64,000 bases of DNA from Chrysemys picta bellii (lineage: Eukaryota; Chordata; Testudines; Emydidae). The stretch covers positions 127,572,943 to 127,636,942 of the forward strand of contig NC_088791.1 in assembly GCF_011386835.1 (NCBI RefSeq). The letters are read 5' to 3'. The notes beneath the pieces are model-generated. The model was not told the DNA's origin, made no database searches, and saw only the letters and a list, made by a program, of their open reading frames with translations. Both the position numbers and the translations under genes were made by a program. This document shows, in pieces, positions 36,702 through 48,886 of this stretch. Position 1 is the stretch's first letter; every line of letters begins with the position of its first letter.

Positions 36702-39700
36702 GAAGTGCTTTGGTGCAACATCTATGCATGAAAAGTTCAATGTAATACTTAAGTCGTTTTGCTGTTAAAAGTAAATAACAAGACAAGATGAATCAGGAAT
36801 GGGGTAAAACAGATTTAAACAGTTTGAATAGTCTGAACAAAAACATTTAGATAACAGGAGAGAGGATGTATGCAGATATAAAAGAAAAAATACAGAATGG
36901 CAGGGGAGAGTGAGTGTAAAGAAAACCTAGGGAGCAATAATAAATTGTTGGGAGAAAGGGGTGGTTTAGGAAGTTTTGTTTATTTAACATTCCCTATCTC
37001 TAAAGAAAGGGAAAAATTGAGTTTTTCCTAGCATTTGTGGAGTGGGCAATATCCTCTATCTTATCCCACCCCTTTCCGGACCACACTCCCTTTGCATACC
37101 ACATATCACTCTCACTTCTGTTGGAAAAGTTGAGAGAGATGTTGGCTGACTTCAGGTGAGTTCATCAATGGACCTATAGTACCATATGTGCCCAAGTGAG
37201 AGCACTGAGGAGTGGAAAAGAGAAAGTCAAAAATACAGGAGTAAAGAAGCTGGGGCCATTGTCCCCCATCCTGTCCACTTCCTCACTCTGCCTACATTTC
37301 CAGCCTTGCCTACCTATTTGTCAAATTCTCATATAATCATCATGATGGCTTCTTCCACGAGGCTTGCATGGTGCAATTATCCTCAGCTCATCTGCAAGAT
37401 GCAAGATCTATCCTCTTATAGATCCAATTCTAACATGCTGCTTACAGTGAATCAAGTTGATTGGTATATAAATTGAGTATTGCTGCTCCCCTTCCTCTGA
37501 CCTCCACCTCTATGTCTGTCCTTAAATGTGTAAGTTCATTAGAGAAGGAACTGCCCCTTTTTTTTGTCAAAGTTTTTCATTTGAAATGCCATTTTTTTTA
37601 ATGAAAAAGCATTCAAGTGGAAATTTCTGCAGGAAATGTACATTTTCAAATAATGTTTTCATTAACCCACTTCCCTTCCCTCCCCACCCCATCCCCAGCA
37701 TTTTTCAACTTTAAGGCTTTTTTATGTTTAGGGTTGTCCCTCCCCCCTCCCCTCTCCCCCCCAAAAATGAAGAAACATCTCAACTGAAACAATTTTTTCC
37801 CTATTTTCATCCAATTTTTCACTGGAACAGAAAGCATTTCCCAGCTAGCTATTGGAACATACTGGGCATTTTGTGGGCTCTGCCTTAAATAAAGAATAAC
37901 AGCGTGGGAAAGCCCCACCTCCTCCCAGTAATAACTTTCTGATTTCACTAACATCTGTGAGATGTATCATTCCAGAAGCTACTCAAAGCTTGGCAGCTAG
38001 GCCAGCATATTTGACCATTTAATTTTTACCATTTAAGAATGGCAGACGATGTGTATGTAATATTATTAGGAGTCACCAGATAGTGCCATCCATTGTTTAT
38101 ATGAAACTGTGAAGGAGTTACATTTTGGAAAGATGCTGATTGCCAGCTGTGGTGCAGGGTTTTTTTTAGACACCGACTATATTGCCAGAAAAATCTGTTC
38201 TGCCTGAGTGTCTCTCTCTGACTGATGTTACTTCCTTAGGTGTAGTGCTGCTGCCTAATCTACAAGCGGTAGTCGCACAAGCAAGCAGATATTATATGGT
38301 GCCAAAACATTACAAGGGAGTTTATATGTGATAGCTGTTACCCCTACTCTGTGTCTGTCTGATCTGTTTGGACTGTACGTGCTTTGAGGCAGGGAGGCTC
38401 AGCTGTTCTGTGTATGTGGTGCAATAAGGACCCCTTCTCCGTTGGGCCATAGGCACAGCTCTAATCCATGTGATGCATTTTATCTGCATGTATTTTAAAA
38501 TTATACTTTAAAAAAAAATCTTCCCAAAACATATTCAAAAGCCATGGCCTAGTCAACTATTTAACGTGAACAGAATGTGTGTAAGTAAAAAGAGAATACG
38601 TTTTCCCTCAGTCTGTATATTCTGCATTGCCAGTATGCCAGTGTGGAGTCATTCCGTGTAATAAAGTACTCCAGGGGTTAACGCATGTATTTTGATATCA
38701 GAACAGGCTTTCATTATATTTTCTTTCGTTCTTTATTTCCCCCCCCCCCCCCGGTTCGGAGCTTTAAGCTTTCTAGTTAAGCTATTGTGGTAGCTGTTAA
38801 ACAGGTGCGTGCTTTACAGAGGGCCTTATTCTGTGGCTTCCATTGCAGTCTGTGGCCTTCTGAACTCCCCTTTGCTGCCTCCTTCCCCCTCAATAATTTT
38901 TTATGAATGATAGCTTTTCAACACCCTGGGAAAAGCTTGTTGGGAAAAACAGTCTTCATGGGGTGCAGTCAAATCCTACACATTTCTTCAAGGGAATTTT
39001 ATGAAAGGAGTAGCACTGTGCTGCAGGTATGACGTATGTTTGGAGCCTTTCTCCTCCTCCTCTCCTGCCTTTATGATTCACTGTGATAAATTTTCTTTTT
39101 TATTAATGCCAACAGACTGTCTGTCTCTCTGCAGGTGCTTCTCAATTAAACTCTAGTTTGTTTAAAAACTTGAGGCTTGTTTAGCTGAGCCCCTGTTGAG
39201 AGTTGTCAGATCCCAGGATAGGTGACAAAACTAGACTGTTGGAGCTTTAGTGTTGTATTGAAAATACTATTCTTCCAGCTGGCAAAGGGCAGTGACACCT
39301 CTTATAGCAAATCTGTAATGTTTGAGAAGCTCTGGGTGGAATGCTTGGGAGTTGTAGCTTGCAGTTTTGGGCTTTGTTTAATTTGCCTCTGGGAGGATTA
39401 ATTTGTTTGTTTGTTTTCATCCCCTTCAGTGCAGTAAAGAGAGATGTTCATTTATTAAAGCTTGCTTATTCTTAAAAATCCTCTCTCTCTCTTATTAGTA
39501 GCCTAAAGTTGTATCTAAGAAATAAATTAAGACTGCAAAAGGGGGCTTTTTATATGCAAAACAAGCTTTATCTTGTTTTACTGGGGAAAATTTACTGTCA
39601 GTGGAGACTGAGTCCTGTTTGTGATTTTTTTTTTTTTCTCAACAGAAAAAAGGGAAGGGAGGGGAAATTTACTTTTGGGTGATCTGATTTTTATCCCACC

Positions 39701-41229
39701 CTCCAAAATATGTATTTTTAGCATTTTGAACACATGTAATGTCTGGAAAACTTTTTAGATATTGCTTACCACAGCATTTTATATAACTGTAGAGGGTGGA
39801 CTGGATGACTCAGGGGACTGATAATTGGATATGGAGCCTTTTCACCTCCAAGTCACTGGTTTCAATCTAACCCAAGTTGCTAGCGACCTAGTGGTTACCC
39901 TCAGATGGCTGTTTAGTGGCCTATCTGAAGTGACTTGGTGGTCTCAGTTCAGCTCTGAGCGAACGGCTGTCCACATCACAGAAACCACCGTCACAGTTAG
40001 TAATAATTAGCAGCCTTGTTGGCAGTATCGGTGGTGAGGCTAAGAATTGAATTGGCCACTGAACTATCTTCTTGCTCTAGAGGTGGTCTCTCCAAAATGG
40101 AGTTGAGGCATACCACTATCAAGGTATTGCAGCAGAAACTTGTGTTTGACCCTGTCTGGGTTGTACATGTTTTGTGGATTTAAAAAAAAAGTTTGTCTTC
40201 CTCTTTGTCAGTCTGGCACCCGTCCCTGTTTGTCCTTCTTTCTTCCCTGTAATCTGTTCTTCTCTATGTTCTGTGGCCCTTACCTCACGTGAGGGGGTGG
40301 GACTTTCATTAGTGCCTACCAATCCCACTTATCAGATAGGCTGGCCTCTTTACAGTGGCCTCTTTACACCAATATTAAATACATTTAGAAGAGATTTTTT
40401 TATTTTTATTTTTAGCAGCTGCAGCCTTTGTAGTTAAGGTTGCTGCAAAACCATGTCCATTCTAGTCTGCTGTTTTTACACAAACAACTTTTTGGGTTGA
40501 CACTTTCCATGTTTGGTCTCTGCTGGAAGATGAATTTTTTTGTGAAACTTTAAATACATGTGACTATTTAGGAGGTGTGAATGTTTAAAACAAACAAAAA
40601 AAATTGTTTACCTTGTATAAAATAATCCTGCAGGAATCACTATAACTAAAACATGGCTGAACTTCAAAATTACATCCAGATCAGTACATAGATGCATCTG
40701 TAGGACCAGAAAGAGTCCTACAGATATTAATGGGCCTCTGCACCCAGGTAGAAAAAGTCTGTTGGCAACAATCCGGTTGCAGGATCAGGGCCTTTGTAGG
40801 TAAGTAGGCTGTAATGAACAGGATTTGCTACATTTGAAAAAAAAATTTCCTTGAAATATGAGACTACCCGTGCATAATTGAAAAAAATCCTACTTAAAGG
40901 AACAATGTCGACACCAATCTAGCCCAAATTTATTTATTTATTTATTTATTTGTTAAAAAAGTCGCTTTTACCAAACTAAGCCCAATGGAAATGTCTCTGA
41001 AATTTTTTAAGTTTCAATGAAAACAGCTTTTTCTAAAGAAACACCCATATCCCTGCAGTATTTGGGGCCCAAATATGAAAAGTGAAACTAACTATAAACA
41101 AGGTGAGTTACCTAATTTTCATTGGCTAGCTTGAGAGAAATGCCAAAAAAAAAAAAGGGACAAATTTGGCAATTACCTGCAATATCTTTGGAAGACCTTA
41201 CTGTATTAAGTCTCTGTATCATTGTAGGC
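36702..41229. other. Intergenic DNA with simple repeats
   Basis: No gene recognised. Visible features are T- and C-rich tracts near 37675-37760, a C run at about 38741-38752, TTTG repeats near 39404-39416 and (ATTT)n at 40928-40951. The many short ORFs here have no recognisable domains. Confidence 0.6.
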
Positions 41230-41704
41230 CAGGGATTGTATGTAATTCCAAGGTGGACAGTAAGCTCACCTCCTTCATCTGTCTGAGGGAGGTGGAGGCA
41301 ATCCTTAGAGAAGGGCTGGAAAGACTGTCATCAACCAGGGCCCTTGTGGAGATGGGGGAGGGGGAGTGATCTCTGATAAGTTTATTCGCATGCTTTTAGG
41401 TTATTTTAGTGTTTTAATGTTTTCTCTATCATGCTTTTATGTTACGAATAAATGTGCTTGCTTAGAAAGAGCTGTGTGGTAACTTAAAACCATGGACAAT
41501 TATGTTGTTTATAGCCTCTGAGGAGAAAAGAAAATCAGGCCTGTTTAAGCAGTGTGACTCGCTTCCTTACAGTGTAGGCAGGGAACTGTGCAGCCTGGAA
41601 AACACTGGTCAGGAGGGACTCGAGAGGTGACAGCTGGGAGCATAGAGTGGGTGCCCTGGCAGAACCACAGAGGGGAAATACAGATGCAGTTCCCCTGAAC
41701 TGTG
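41230..41704 (+). mobile_element. LTR-like fragment (endogenous retrovirus type), 3' part
   Basis: The block ends GAACTGTGACA, compatible with an LTR CA terminus. It contains the poly(A) signal AATAAA (about 41447) and GCCTGGAAAACACTGGTCAG, sequence I associate with a dispersed reptile LTR. The 5' boundary and target duplication were not found. Confidence 0.45.
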
Positions 41705-41769
41705 ACAAATGTCATAAAGAGTGAAAAGTAAAGTGGATTTTTAACGCTTTCAATTTTAGTAATCTAAGC

Positions 41770-42194
41770 CAGTGGTGGCCGCCACATGCGGCTTTTTTAC
41801 CGTTAAAGTACCGTTTATCGTAGAGTACCGTTAAAGTACCGTTAAAGTACCGCCACATGCGGCTTTTACCGTTAAAGTACCGTTTATCGTAGAGCTCCCC
41901 CCATTTCCCCCATTCTCCACCTACCAGACTGGGGAGGGTAAGCTCGAGACCTCTTGTAGCAGGGTGATGGGGTAGGGGTTTATGCCAGGTGGGGAAGGGG
42001 GTCTCAGGGCTCCAGCCCCGCATGGAGCCTCTGCCAGGGCTTAGGGCTTCAGCAGGAGCGGAGCTGAAGCCCCAAGTCCCAGCAGGTGTCTCCTGCAGGG
42101 ATGAAGCCCCGCCCCCAGCAGGCATGTCCCGGCTCTTGAACTTCTGAAGATTGTCGTATGTGGCTCAGATAGCCAGTAAGTTTGGCCACCCCTG
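41770..42194. mobile_element. hAT-like MITE with an internal TACCGTTAAAG tandem array
   Basis: Termini CAGTGGTGGCC and GGCCACCCCTG are inverted. Flanks ATCTAAGC and ATCTTGGG match only partly. Inside, 41783-41897 holds repeats of TACCGTTAAAG and a larger duplicated unit (CCGCCACATGCGGCTTTT ... CGTTTATCGTAGAG). The rest is GC-rich. An apparent minus-strand ORF with repeated YDKRYFNGK is a by-product of this array. Confidence 0.65.
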
Positions 42195-45139
42195 ATCTTG
42201 GGTATTGGTAGCAGGATAAAAAAAAAAATCTTTGCAGTGTATGATTTATAATTTGACAGTTACCTTTTAAGCTGTTAATGTCTCATTACGTGGGCACACA
42301 AATGTGGGGGTGGCACACATGTAAGGCAGTTAGTGGCTTGATTATGTAGTTACAGGAGTATTCAGGCTCAGTCATTCATGTCGAGGCAAACTGAAAGCTC
42401 AAGAGTCGTAATAGCATCAGAACAAAAGGTGGTGGCCGGGTGTTCCAGGGGAAAAAGTGGGAGAACTGGAGAGGAGGATAGATCATAGAGAGTAGGGGGC
42501 ACATTTTGGGAAGAAAAAGAAGAAACAGACTTCCCTGGGAACACTTTAGGACAACACTTTAAGGATGAGGGACAACAGAGAACCTAGGGAGAGGCGATGG
42601 GAGAACTTTTGGGATAGAGGACATGAGGATCTTCGGGGGGGAGGGGGAATGGATCAAAGAGAGAGGATGTAAGGGGGAAAGGAGAAGGGAGATTCTGTGG
42701 GGATGGCATGGTGATAATATGTGGCTTTGGGGAAAGGCAGGAAATACTAGAGGAGAAGATTAACAAGGCTGTGAGGGAAAAGGACATTGGGAGGTGACAA
42801 AAAGGGAATGTATTAAGATGTAGAGCTCTCCGAGGGCTTGGACAAGGAGAGGAGTCTGGAGGAAGGAAGGAGATTTAGAAGTAAACTAAAGAGCAAACAG
42901 TGCACACTCTGAAAAATGCTGCCAGGAAGCACATGACTGGAGCCAGGGTCTTGTAGAATCAATGGGACTTCACATGGTAGCAGGGATTCAGATCGCAGGA
43001 TCAGGGGGTTTAGATTGTAAGATTTTCAGGACAGGGATCATATCTCATGATCTTTTAATGCTTGGGGTTGATGATGCTGGGGGTGAGTATCTCAAATATC
43101 TATTTTATCTAATCTAAATAAAGCTCCTTGGCTAAAACTAAGCCAATCTAGGATACTTGCACTTTTTAATGCCTCCGCACACTTGGTCTCCTTGCAATGC
43201 CTCCCAGTCACTGGTTTTATCCTGTCTTCTCACCAGCCCCTAGGGAGGATGAGTAGCTCACAAAGGATGTTCTAAGGTTGCTAGATCAGAGGGCAATGTA
43301 AACGGTAGGAAGAAGGTGGGAGAATGCCACAGGCAGGAAGGCAGTGCTCTCAAACAGGAAGCAGGACCAGTGCAAATAAGCAGTGAGGGAAGGGTACAGG
43401 TGATAACCTCCTCTCTTTCCTGCCTTTGGTGGGTGATTTGAGCCTCGCCCACAATGCTCCTTTCCAAGACACCAAGCTGAAAGTGGAGGGCTTGTGGAAC
43501 CCTGCATTGCCAGATGGCCAGCGCAGCCTGGAAAACCACACAGGTAGAGGCAATTATTTTTCACAAGCTGCAATACAGAATTAAACCTAAAGGTTGTTTT
43601 GAGGTGGTTGTGTCAGCAGAGTAACAGAGACACTGCTGATCTCGAATTAGGTACATCAAGGGAAGAGTTTCACTGTGGTACAGTATAACACAGGCAGAAG
43701 GAGCAACTCTCTGCCTAGCTCATCGTGGCAGTCTGTAAGGAGCTACTTCTAAATTGATAGAGCCAGGGGGAGATACTTAGGAATGTCACTGAGGGGCCAG
43801 ACTGTGAAAGAGACCCACCCAGAAGGGTATCCCCAAATAACCATTCACTGTGGAGGTAGCTTGGCGAAGATTAAGGTTTGTGGATAATGATAATTTGATT
43901 GAATGTACTCATAAGTCACCATTTCAGTACATTTCTCTATCGGAAAGGGGGAAAATTTGAAATGGAGGGAACTAGCAAGGCTGATTCTAGGGCTAAAGTT
44001 GTTAAGGGTGGAAGGAGCAGGAGGTCTTCAAGCAAATCCCAGTCCCCACCATTTTTCCTTATCCCTGTTTAAAGTATTACCAAATATGGATTTTGAACTT
44101 AGTATTGTAACCGCAGAATGATGTGCAATGATAAGCAGAAACCAATATCCTTCTTTCCTTCCACTTAAAATAATTTTTGTCAAACCATGAATCAAACCTC
44201 CTCTGTAACTTGCCATTTATTGGAATAAAATGGCATAAATGTATACAAATCCCCCTGGAAAAATAAATAGTGAAAAAATACGAGTGTTTGAGTTGGCAAT
44301 TCCAGCACAGTAATGATTTAATATATAAAATCATCAAGTGAATGTTATGATTTTATTCTTGCTTTATTTACATAGTTCTTCTTCGGAAACTTTATTCTGT
44401 GTCTCTCGTCTTTAGGATAATATGCGGTACAAAACTACTGGAGGTAGAAAATTAAGGACCAGTTTCTTAGCTGGTGAAGGTTGGCATGGTTTACTCAAAT
44501 CAACGGAGCTACTGATTTATACCAACTGAGGATCTTTCCCTATATTTGCAACCATGCAGCCCTCTCCTTAATCAGACAAAATTTCCAGTGGAAATTTCCA
44601 ATAGAAGATTTGCCAAGCAAGGGCTTCAGGGAAGGGCCCTTAGCAATAATCTTATCAGAGTAGGTATGCTAAGAACAATCTAAATGAGATGCTTAGGAAA
44701 TGAAGGTAGCAATAGGTATACAGTGTAAGGATGGTTAATTTCTAAAGAGCTTTTCCTCTGGGAGAAGGGGTGAATTGCTAGATGCTCTACCAACTGTTTG
44801 AACCCTCTTTTGGACGAACCTTCAAATATCTGAAGACGCTTTTGTGTGATGTGTTGATATCAACTGTTAACTGATAAGTTACGTCTGGCAATTAAATGTC
44901 AATACCCGACAATAAATTCAGAGCACTGCACCAGTCTTTAAAGTTCTGTGCTTGAAATATTGGCACTAGTGTCATATCTATAGATTTTTTTCCTTTGTTA
45001 TGATCTACACAACAGAAAAGGACCCACATCTGTCTGTTTACACCACCCTTGAAATTTCTTCAGGCAATCAAAAAAGTCAACCACAAATAACTGCCTAATA
45101 ACCAACATAGTGTTCGGAGAGCCACTCACCCACCTGCCA
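42195..45139. other. Intergenic DNA; purine-rich tract 42430-42900
   Basis: The + strand from about 42430 to 42900 is strikingly purine-rich (GGGGGGGAGGGGGAATGG, AAGGGGGAAAGGAGAAGGGA), with no repeat unit. The remainder shows no recognisable gene or element. Confidence 0.6.
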
Positions 45140-45437
45140 TTGCAGATTCTTCTGTGAGTGCTTGCTCATGTCCATTCCATGTTAGGTTTGTGTGCACTGT
45201 TCCCTTACTGGTATCGGTACGGCTGGCTCTAGCGCCCTCTGAAGTCACGTACATATGTGCCAGTACAAGAGGCGCCACCAGCCCTGCACTCTCTCAGTTC
45301 CTTCTTACTGCCCGTGATGGTTGCTGGAATGATCCTTCTTGCTGTGGCAAGGCTTCTTTCCCATTGGTTTGGACTCTTCTCTGTTCATAGTTTGTGTAGT
45401 TATTGTAGTTAGTGTATATAGATCCTAGTTAGAGGTA

Positions 45438-45655
45438 AAAAGCAACAGAGAGTCCTGTGGCAGCTTTAAGACTAACAGATGTATTGGAGCATAAGCTTTC
45501 GTGGGCGAATACCCACTTCGTGAATACCCATGCGTCTGACGAAGTGGGTATTCACCCACGAAAGCTTATGCTCCAATACATCTGTTAGTCTTAAAGGTGC
45601 CACAGGACCCTCTGTTGCTTTTTACAGATCCAGACTAACACAGCTATCCCTCTGA
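45438..45655 (+). mobile_element. Penelope-like insertion, palindromic, with hammerhead-like core
   Basis: Two copies of the element's 3' region lie head to head. Arm 45436-45520 and arm 45540-45624 are inverted copies with 3 mismatches in 85, around a 19-nt spacer. The plus-strand half reads CTGACGA (45536-45542), a stem GTGGGT-ATTC-ACCCAC, GAAA (45560-45563), then AGC-TTAT-GCT and C: the order of a hammerhead ribozyme. The minus half lacks CTGA. Flanks TAGTTAGAGGTA (45426-45437) and TAGTTACAGGTA (45656-45667) are a 12-bp target duplication with one mismatch. Confidence 0.85.
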
Positions 45656-45689
45656 TAGTTACAGGTAGTGTACATAGCTGTGCACATAG

Positions 45690-45854
45690 TTGTCCTGTTG
45701 CTGAGAGACTTTTCATCCAGGGTTGTGAGTTCAATCCTTGAGAGGGCCACTTAGGGATCTGGGGTAAAATCAGTACTTGGTCCTGCTAGTGAAGGCAGGG
45801 GGCTGGACTCGATGACCTTTCAAGGTCCCTTCCAGTTCTAGGAGATAGGATAGG
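45690..45854 (+). repeat. Turtle-type tRNA-derived SINE with CR1-like tail
   Basis: B-box-like GAGTTCAATCC lies at 45727-45737 and the A-box side is degenerate or truncated. The body contains GATCTGGGGTAAAATCAGTA. The tail GACTCGATGACCTTTCAAGG, CCCTTCCAGTTCTAGGAGAT matches a CR1-group 3' end, as in the turtle pol III SINE described by Ohshima and Okada. It ends immediately before the gag ATG at 45855. Confidence 0.8.
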
Positions 45855-48028
45855 ATGCCCCAGTCCCTGGGCTTCTTGTGCCTCTTGCTGATGCCAGTGA
45901 GTGACCCGCACTCTAGCTGTCTAAAGTGTCTGGGGAAAACTCACATTAAAGATAAGCTTCAGATCTGCAGGGACTTTAGACCTCACACTTGGAAGGACAG
46001 GGACATTTGGCTAAGGCCATTCTCATGGAGACTTCCCCCAGACCAGTCTCAGAGCCACGCTGTTCCAAATCAACACTGAGCACTTCAGTATCCATGCAGA
46101 GCACTCCCCTGGCACCGTGCTCTCCATCTCTGGTGTCAAGGAAGAAGCATAAGAAGCAGCGCACCAAGAGGGTGCTCTTCAGTGCAGAAGAGGACAAGCG
46201 GGGAGTGACCAACACAGTAAGACCTATATTGGGCCACTCATCCTTCCCCGAGTCACGGATGGCACCGCCAACACCACCTAGAGCACTGAGTCTGCTTCGG
46301 GACCCACCGCCTCTCAGAAGCAGCTGTAGTACCAGGCATCGGATGGTTCCCTGAACTTGGGAGGCTTTCCAAGTAGCAAAGGACCTGCTGTCTCTCCCAA
46401 TCTGATTGACTCCACAAGGACCCCCATCAGCCAAGGCAACCAGGGACAGGAAAGAGCAAGGAGCGTCGAGCTCCTTCCCAGCTCTGGCCAGCTCGGCACC
46501 ATCTCGGGACAAGCTCTCCATGATCACTACATAGTGGTCACTGACCTGCTGCCAGTCCCCAGATCCCCAGCACCACCCAGAAGCAGAAGCAAGTACTGCT
46601 CCGCCATGGTCTCCAAGGGAAGAATCCTCTTCAGAGTACAAGTACCCAGTCTACGCTCCACCAGACTTTCGTACCAGCCCTCCTGCCGGCACCTGGCCAG
46701 CGGGACACTGGCCGATGCAGTGACCATACTGGAATCCCTGGGGTTTTCCCCTGGCATTGGGCCCTCCTTCCCACCGCTCCTACATGGTGGGTTTAGAAAG
46801 GCAGGCTACTGGCCCTTCCCGTTCAGCACCAGAAACCAACTCCAATACCAACCTCGGTGCTGATGTCCAGGAGGTGGCCTCAATGGATGTGGTGGAAGCA
46901 GAGAAAGAGGAGGAAGCCCCACTCCAGTGCAAGTCACCTCCTCATACCCAGATGATGTAATTGCAGGACCAAGTAACCTGCTCCCTTAGGATGATTTCAG
47001 GGCCCACCAGGACCTCCTGAAAAGAGTTGCCATGAGCCTGGGTCTGGAAGTTGAGGAGCTTAAGGAGTCAGCACATAGCCTGATCAATATCCTGGCTGCA
47101 ACTGCTTCCTCCAGAGTGGCCTGGCCCATCAATGAAGTGGTGATGGGATCCATCAAAAGGCTGTGGCAGACGCCTCCTTCTCTCCCCCCTCCCCCACCTC
47201 AAAGAGGGCAGAGAAGAAATACTATGTACTGGCAAGTTGGGTTCAAATACCTTTATTCCCATCCCCCCGCCCCCAGGGTCCCTGGTAGTATTGGCAGCAA
47301 ATGAGCAGGGCAGGTAGGAGCAGTTGAGCGCTAACCCTTCCCACCCCCCGCCCCCAAGAATAAAGATGCTAAGAGACTAGGCCTTTTTGGATGAAAGGTT
47401 TATTCGACGGGTAGCTCCAGATAGGTATCTCCAACCAACAGGCTTTATTGGGGAGGTATGATTTTAATGGATGGGCTCATTATCACATTTAAAGCCTCCT
47501 TTCCACGGGAGTCGAGGCAGGAGTTCATGGCCATCCTGGAGGAGGGCAAGAGTGTGGCCAGGACCTCTGGATGCGGCCGACTCAGCAGCCAGGACTATCT
47601 GCAATCACCATGATGTGGTGTTCATGGCTCCAGTCCTCTGGCCTCCCTCACGAAGTTCAACAGTCTGTCTGGGATCTCGCCTTTGAGGGCTACTCCATGT
47701 TTTCAGAGCAGACTGATTCAAAACTTCACAGCCTCAAGAACTCGCGAGCCACCCTTCATTCCTTAGGCCTTTACATACCACCAGTGTCCAGGAAGCACTT
47801 TAGGCCCCAGCAGCCTTCCTGGTTCACAGCGACTCCCAGGCAGGACCCCTACAAAAGAAAGGGGAAGGGTTACAAATGACACCAACCTTTTCCTTCCATC
47901 TCAGCCTCCCAGTCAGGCTCTCCCAGATACTCCTGTGTGTCCGAGGGCATTATACCAGTCTCCACTCCAGACCCGCTCCCTGCTTTTGTTTTCGGACTGT
48001 CTGCCACTTTTCAGTCCAGCGTGGTCAT

Positions 48029-48713
48029 ATATAATGTCAGACCATTGAGCCTGAGTACAGTAACAGAATCCCCTAGCTACCACCTGAGATGGAACAAGAG
48101 CTGTACCAGGGGAAAGACTTGTGCCCAGGCCTGGAAGGTGTCCAGTCTGAGGAAAAAACTTACTGAAGCATCTCTGAGGGTGAGATTATCTGTATTCAGT
48201 TTGATTAGACATAGATTTGCGCGTTTTATTTTATTTTGCTTGGTGACTTACTTTGTTCTGTAGGTTACTACTTGGAACCACTTAAATCCCACTTTCTGTA
48301 TTTAATAAAATCACTTTTTACTTATTAATTAACTCAGAGTATGTATTAATACCTGGGGAGGCAAACAACTGTGCATATCTCTCTAGCAGTGTTATAGAGG
48401 GTGAACAATTTATGAGTTTACCCTGCATAAGCTTTATACAGCGTAAAACGGATTTATTTGGGTTTAGACCCCATTGGGAATTGGGCATCTGAGTGTTAGA
48501 GACAAGCACACTCCTGTAAGCTGTTTTCAGTTAAGTCTGCAGCTTTTGGGCACTTGGTTCAGACCCTGGGTCTGTGTTGGAGCAAATGGGCATGTCTGGC
48601 TCAGCAAGACAGGGTGCTGGGGCCCCGAGCTGGCAGAGAAGGCAGGGGCAGAAGTAGTCTTGGCACATCAGGTGGCAGCTCCCAAGAGGGTTTCTGTGAT
48701 CCAACCCGTCACA
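48029..48713 (+). mobile_element. LTR-like block (endogenous retrovirus type)
   Basis: The block begins near TGGTCATATA and ends CCAACCCGTCACA. It has a poly(A) signal AATAAAATCAC (48305) in an AT-rich centre and a GC-richer 3' third. I recognise it as a dispersed reptile LTR, but no matching flanking duplication was found, so the 5' end is uncertain. Interval 47880-48028 has no assigned content. Confidence 0.45.
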
Positions 48714-48781
48714 GTAGTAATACCTGGTATATCTATAGTACCTTTCATCCAGCAGAGCTCCATGTACTTTAGAAACATTAA

Positions 48782-48871
48782 GGTCCTGGTTATCAGAAAT
48801 GCTGAGCAGTGAAAGCTCCCATTGGTTTAAATTAGAACTGTAGCTGCTTGGCACTTCTGAAAATCAGGCCC
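48782..48871. mobile_element. 90-bp foldback MITE with TAA target site
   Basis: Left end GGTCCTGGTTATCAGAAATG and right end CACTTCTGAAAATCAGGCC are inverted. The centre is CTCCCATTGGTTTAAATTAG. TAA flanks both sides (48779-48781 and 48872-48874), as expected for Harbinger-type integration. Confidence 0.65.
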
Positions 48872-48886
48872 TAACTAAGACCCCAG

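Larger units (their letters stand above)
45140..47879 (+). pseudogene. Gag-like retroelement relic (DIRS/LTR type), copy 2
   Basis: A GC-richer island with a 5' leader (GCTGGCTCTAGCGCCCTCTG near 45222) is interrupted by a Penelope-like insertion and a SINE. The gag-like frame opens with ATG at 45855 (MPQSLGF). It has a degenerate zinc knuckle CLKCLGKTHIKDKLQIC, in which the third Cys is replaced by Leu, then a Ser/Pro-rich region. A helix-rich segment around 47030-47170 (MSLGLEVEELKESAHSLINI, RVAWPINEVVMGSIKRLWQT) resembles the LAP2alpha/DIRS-gag domain. The end is basic (KRKGKGYK, stop at 47877-47879). Frames change at least three times. No RT or tyrosine recombinase follows. Confidence 0.65.

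Noticed and set aside
41712..42125. 137-codon minus-strand ORF with repeated YDKRYFNGK
   Set aside because: The repeats come from the TACCGTTAAAG tandem array of a MITE, not from a protein under selection.
45721..45737. B-box suggesting a functional tRNA gene
   Set aside because: The sequence has no complete cloverleaf and continues into a CR1-like tail, so it is a SINE.
45976..46641. Longest open frame in the window (221 codons, minus strand)
   Set aside because: It is antisense to the gag-like relic, has no recognisable domain, and owes its length to the GC-rich composition.
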